From Pseudomonadota bacterium (GTDB taxonomy: Bacteria > Myxococcota > Bradymonadia > UBA4248): 16,627 nucleotides of DNA. A model generated the notes under the pieces. The model was given only the letters and a program-made list of their open reading frames with translations, ran no database searches and was not told where the DNA came from. How positions within the stretch are numbered: the stretch's first letter is position 1; the number at the start of each line of letters is the position of its first letter. Position numbers and translations under genes: made by a program. Shown here piece by piece: positions 14,127 through 16,627 of the stretch. The stretch is from NCBI GenBank assembly GCA_017613855.1, contig JAGACY010000408.1:1-16627 (forward strand), given 5' to 3'.

Positions 14127-16079
14127 ATGGAACAGCAATATCAAGCATCACCAAAACCAGACAACACCTATCAGCCGTCAGCCCCCTCAGAAGTACCTGC
14201 TCTCCAAACGCCACCATCGCTGCGCGAAAAGTATACTTTTATTCGGGAAATCGGACACGGAACGCAGGGCAGGATTTACCTCGCAGAGCAAAATAGCGAT
14301 CACTCGAAGGTCGCCATCAAACAGCTCAACATCGAATCGGTCAAGAATTGGAAAGCTTACGATTTGTTCCAAAGGGAAGCTCAAACACTGGCATCCCTGA
14401 ATATCGACGGCGTCGCCAAATTCCATGAAGCGATTGAATGCCTCGAAGACACGCCTCCTTGCTCCTATATCGTACAGGAATATATCCACGCGCAGTCACT
14501 CTCGGACATGCTCAAAGCCGGACACCGTTTTACGCTGAACCGTGTATATGATATCATTATGCAATTGCTCGATATTCTCAAACAATTGCATGTCCACGAA
14601 CCGCCGGTCATACACCGGGATATCAAACCGTCGAATATCCTGCTCAAAGCTTTGGGCGGCGATGATTACGAAGTCTATCTCATCGATTTTGGCGCAGTCG
14701 CCAATCCTCAGGTTCAGGGCGGTGGTTCGACAGTTGCAGGCACCTTCGGTTACATGGCCCCCGAACAACTCACGGGCAAACCATGTCCGGCGAGTGATAT
14801 CTATTCGCTTGGTGCAGTTGCAGTCTACCTCATTTCGGGAAGATCCCCGGCCGACATGCCCATCAAGGATTTTCATCTCATCTTTGAGCCTGACATGCAG
14901 AATATGCCTGTAGCACTCGTCAATACCCTGCGAAGCATGCTCGAGCCTGATCTGCAAAATAGACTGAGTGATATTGATACTCTAACAGAACGATTTTTAA
15001 ATTTTTATCGTTCCATTTATCACACTCAAGATTTCCAAACCGAGGCTTTTTCTGAAATCCAATTGTTGGACCAGCTAAGGAAAGTACAGAATTATGGGGA
15101 AGACGGCAATCTAGATATCTGGCAATCCCTTCCGGACAAAACCCCAAGAGATCTTCCCTTTATCTTACGTTCTATGCAAACAGACGTGTGCTTCCAGATT
15201 CACCCCCCAGAACACGAAAACTTTTGCTTTGACGAAACCGCCAAAGCCCGCATGCGTCAACTCGCACTTGAAGGGCAAGGTCTTGACATGTGGGAAAGCA
15301 CATCTTTTGTCAAAGTGATTCCCAAAGTTTACTTGGGCGCAGTCGCATTTACACCTTTTATTCTGCCTGGGGTGCCTTTATCCAAAGCTCCTCTGATCAT
15401 TGTTGCATTTTTTTTGGTTATAACGTTTTTTTTGGGCTTTTTCATTGTCATTGTATTGATTATTCATCTGCTTACTCTCATGCAAAGGAAAGCAAGCATG
15501 AACCTTCAATCCATTGGTGCAAAGGAGAAGCTTAGCGTACAGCCGAGTTATGTTATGTACTATAAGAATGATCTTAACATCGATCATCGCGCCCAAATTC
15601 TGAAAAATGGCCGTAAAACTATCGCGACAATATGTAGTATTAAATACCTGCCTGTCCATACCAATAACGTAGAGAATGTTTATTTACAAAAAATAAATAA
15701 AATATTCAATGGACAAGTTCTAAGTACACACGCCTGCCACGGCAAACCCTGTTTTGAAATTCGATATAAATTCAATCCCCCGGATGACAAGCGCGAGGAA
15801 GATATCGTCCACTCTATCATTGTCCATGAGGATCCTACACAATACCTCAAAGAAGGTGATCCACTGCCTATTCTCTACTGTATCGAGCCTACTGTATCAG
15901 ACAGATACAGCAAACCAAACCACATTCTTTATTCTCAGCAAGTCATCAGTATACCATTTCCCTATCCTCTTTCTGATCCCACAAATATTCTGGAAATCCA
16001 GGCATGTGACAAATGCTATTGGGAAGAAGTCAACTATAGACAAACAAATAGAGAAGAAATCATGGAAATGCTTTCATAA
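14127..16079 (+). CDS. Membrane Ser/Thr protein kinase 3 with DUF3592-like C-terminal domain
   Basis: 650 aa, a tandem paralogue of kinase 2 with identical motif numbering: GHGTQGRIY (43-51), Lys65, HRDIKPSN (163-170), DFG (187-189) and APE (211-213). The linker GEDGNLDIWQSLPDKTPR is at 324-341. Membrane segments lie at about 401-417 and 422-450. The C-terminal domain has NGRKTIATI (493-501), ACHGKPC (536-542), YKFNPPDDKREEDIVHS, GDPLPILY and SIPFPYP. CDKCYW (627-632) is followed by an 18-residue tail absent from kinase 2. The kinase domain is nearly identical to kinase 2, whereas the membrane hairpin sequence has diverged. The leader is A-rich with no Shine-Dalgarno. The stop is 42 bp before the next lipoprotein gene with no terminator seen, so co-transcription is likely. 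Confidence 0.9.
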   Translation: MEQQYQASPKPDNTYQPSAPSEVPALQTPPSLREKYTFIREIGHGTQGRIYLAEQNSDHSKVAIKQLNIESVKNWKAYDLFQREAQTLASLNIDGVAKFHEAIECLEDTPPCSYIVQEYIHAQSLSDMLKAGHRFTLNRVYDIIMQLLDILKQLHVHEPPVIHRDIKPSNILLKALGGDDYEVYLIDFGAVANPQVQGGGSTVAGTFGYMAPEQLTGKPCPASDIYSLGAVAVYLISGRSPADMPIKDFHLIFEPDMQNMPVALVNTLRSMLEPDLQNRLSDIDTLTERFLNFYRSIYHTQDFQTEAFSEIQLLDQLRKVQNYGEDGNLDIWQSLPDKTPRDLPFILRSMQTDVCFQIHPPEHENFCFDETAKARMRQLALEGQGLDMWESTSFVKVIPKVYLGAVAFTPFILPGVPLSKAPLIIVAFFLVITFFLGFFIVIVLIIHLLTLMQRKASMNLQSIGAKEKLSVQPSYVMYYKNDLNIDHRAQILKNGRKTIATICSIKYLPVHTNNVENVYLQKINKIFNGQVLSTHACHGKPCFEIRYKFNPPDDKREEDIVHSIIVHEDPTQYLKEGDPLPILYCIEPTVSDRYSKPNHILYSQQVISIPFPYPLSDPTNILEIQACDKCYWEEVNYRQTNREEIMEMLS

Positions 16080-16121
16080 AAATACGTCTTTTTTGTTCAA
16101 CACAACCTAAAGGAAACATTC

Positions 16122-16627
16122 ATGTCTCATAAACCACTCATTCTAATGGTAATGGCCCTTGCACTTTTTGGATGCAAACAAGCACCGCAGGAGCCTGCAG
16201 TCCCCGAACCTGCCCCACAGGAAACGCAAGTCAACGAAACGCCTAAAGCAGAGCCTTCTGCTGTCCCCGAAGCAGAAGCGCCCAAAGACACGCCCCAGGA
16301 GGCACAACCCGCTCCCGAGCCAGCACCGGAGAACCAAAAATTTCAGGCGGACTATACGTCCAAGGATTTCCCCGAAATTCACACCGAGATTACGACGAAA
16401 GACATGCCCTGGGGACAGATACAGCGAACGACGCTCCTTTGGAGCGATGATATCGTCATTTTTCATGAAATTCCGGTATTTAAAGATGACACTCCTGTGT
16501 TTAACAAGATCAATGCATTTTTCAAAGAGGTGGATCAATCCTTTTTTACAAAACAGGTTCTCGCTTCTCCCTGGGAATACGTCTATGAACGGCATCAAAA
16601 CCAAACCGAAGAAGAACTTAAAGCCGA
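16122..16627 (+). CDS. Pro/Glu-rich lipoprotein, possibly DUF4163/RsiV-like (3' end beyond window)
   Basis: The start at ATG 16122 is supported by AAGGA (16110-16114), 7 nt upstream. The window holds 168 codons and no stop. The signal MSHKPLILMVMALALFGC contains a clean lipobox, LFGC, with Cys18 lipidated. Residues about 19-72 are a Pro/Glu/Ala-rich spacer typical of an extended periplasmic or surface tether. The following region (HTEITTKDMPWGQIQRTTLL, then FNKINAFFKEVDQSFF) recalls the start of DUF4163/DUF3298 domains found in RsiV and PdaC, where a run of strands precedes an IN-x-x-hydrophobic helix. That assignment is tentative because the domain is cut by the window edge. It could be a ligand-binding partner of the upstream kinase; this is inference from proximity only. 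Confidence 0.75.
   Translation, partial: MSHKPLILMVMALALFGCKQAPQEPAVPEPAPQETQVNETPKAEPSAVPEAEAPKDTPQEAQPAPEPAPENQKFQADYTSKDFPEIHTEITTKDMPWGQIQRTTLLWSDDIVIFHEIPVFKDDTPVFNKINAFFKEVDQSFFTKQVLASPWEYVYERHQNQTEEELKA

Noticed and set aside
16143..16604. 153-codon minus-strand open frame at the right edge
   Set aside because: It lies opposite a plus-strand gene with a strong ribosome binding site and an LFGC lipobox.

Overview
The window looks like a chromosomal stretch from a Gram-negative bacterium, most likely a deltaproteobacterial/Myxococcota-type lineage. This is inferred from gene content only: several lipoproteins with cysteine-rich tandem repeats, and Hanks-type Ser/Thr kinases in number. 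No rRNA, tRNA, CRISPR array, complete insertion sequence or replication origin was recognised.

Layout, left to right. (1) Minus strand, 1-1799: a TPR/coiled-coil membrane protein (864-1799) followed by a cysteine-rich repeat lipoprotein that runs off the left edge (1-815); the two are probably co-transcribed. (2) A 375-bp gene-free region (1800-2174) with a 19-bp and a 21-bp palindrome, then an Rpn/YhgA-like PD-(D/E)XK nuclease gene (2175-3068) broken by an in-frame TAG. (3) Two hairpin repeats (3127-3194), a membrane Ser/Thr kinase (3211-4938) and a secreted isoamylase-type lipoprotein with seven six-cysteine repeats (5082-8675). (4) Two more hairpins of the same architecture between convergent genes (8683-8742), then on the minus strand a cysteine-rich lipoprotein metallophosphoesterase with a C-terminal seven-repeat propeller-like region (8747-11779). 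(5) Two tandem paralogous membrane Ser/Thr kinases on the plus strand (11942-13921 and 14127-16079), then the start of a Pro/Glu-rich lipoprotein (16122 to the right edge).

Two themes tie the region together. First, three different exported proteins carry a lipobox and a related cysteine-repeat stalk with a constant C-x7-C core; one of them carries an isoamylase domain and another a phosphoesterase domain. Second, three kinases share one unusual architecture: a cytosolic Hanks kinase, a conserved linker, a two-helix membrane hairpin and a DUF3592-like C-terminal domain that the hairpin would return to the cytosol. A plausible but unproven reading is a surface-lipoprotein and signalling neighbourhood, in which membrane kinases sense envelope or carbohydrate status next to secreted hydrolases. 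None of the three kinase starts has a visible Shine-Dalgarno sequence, whereas the starts of the other genes do.
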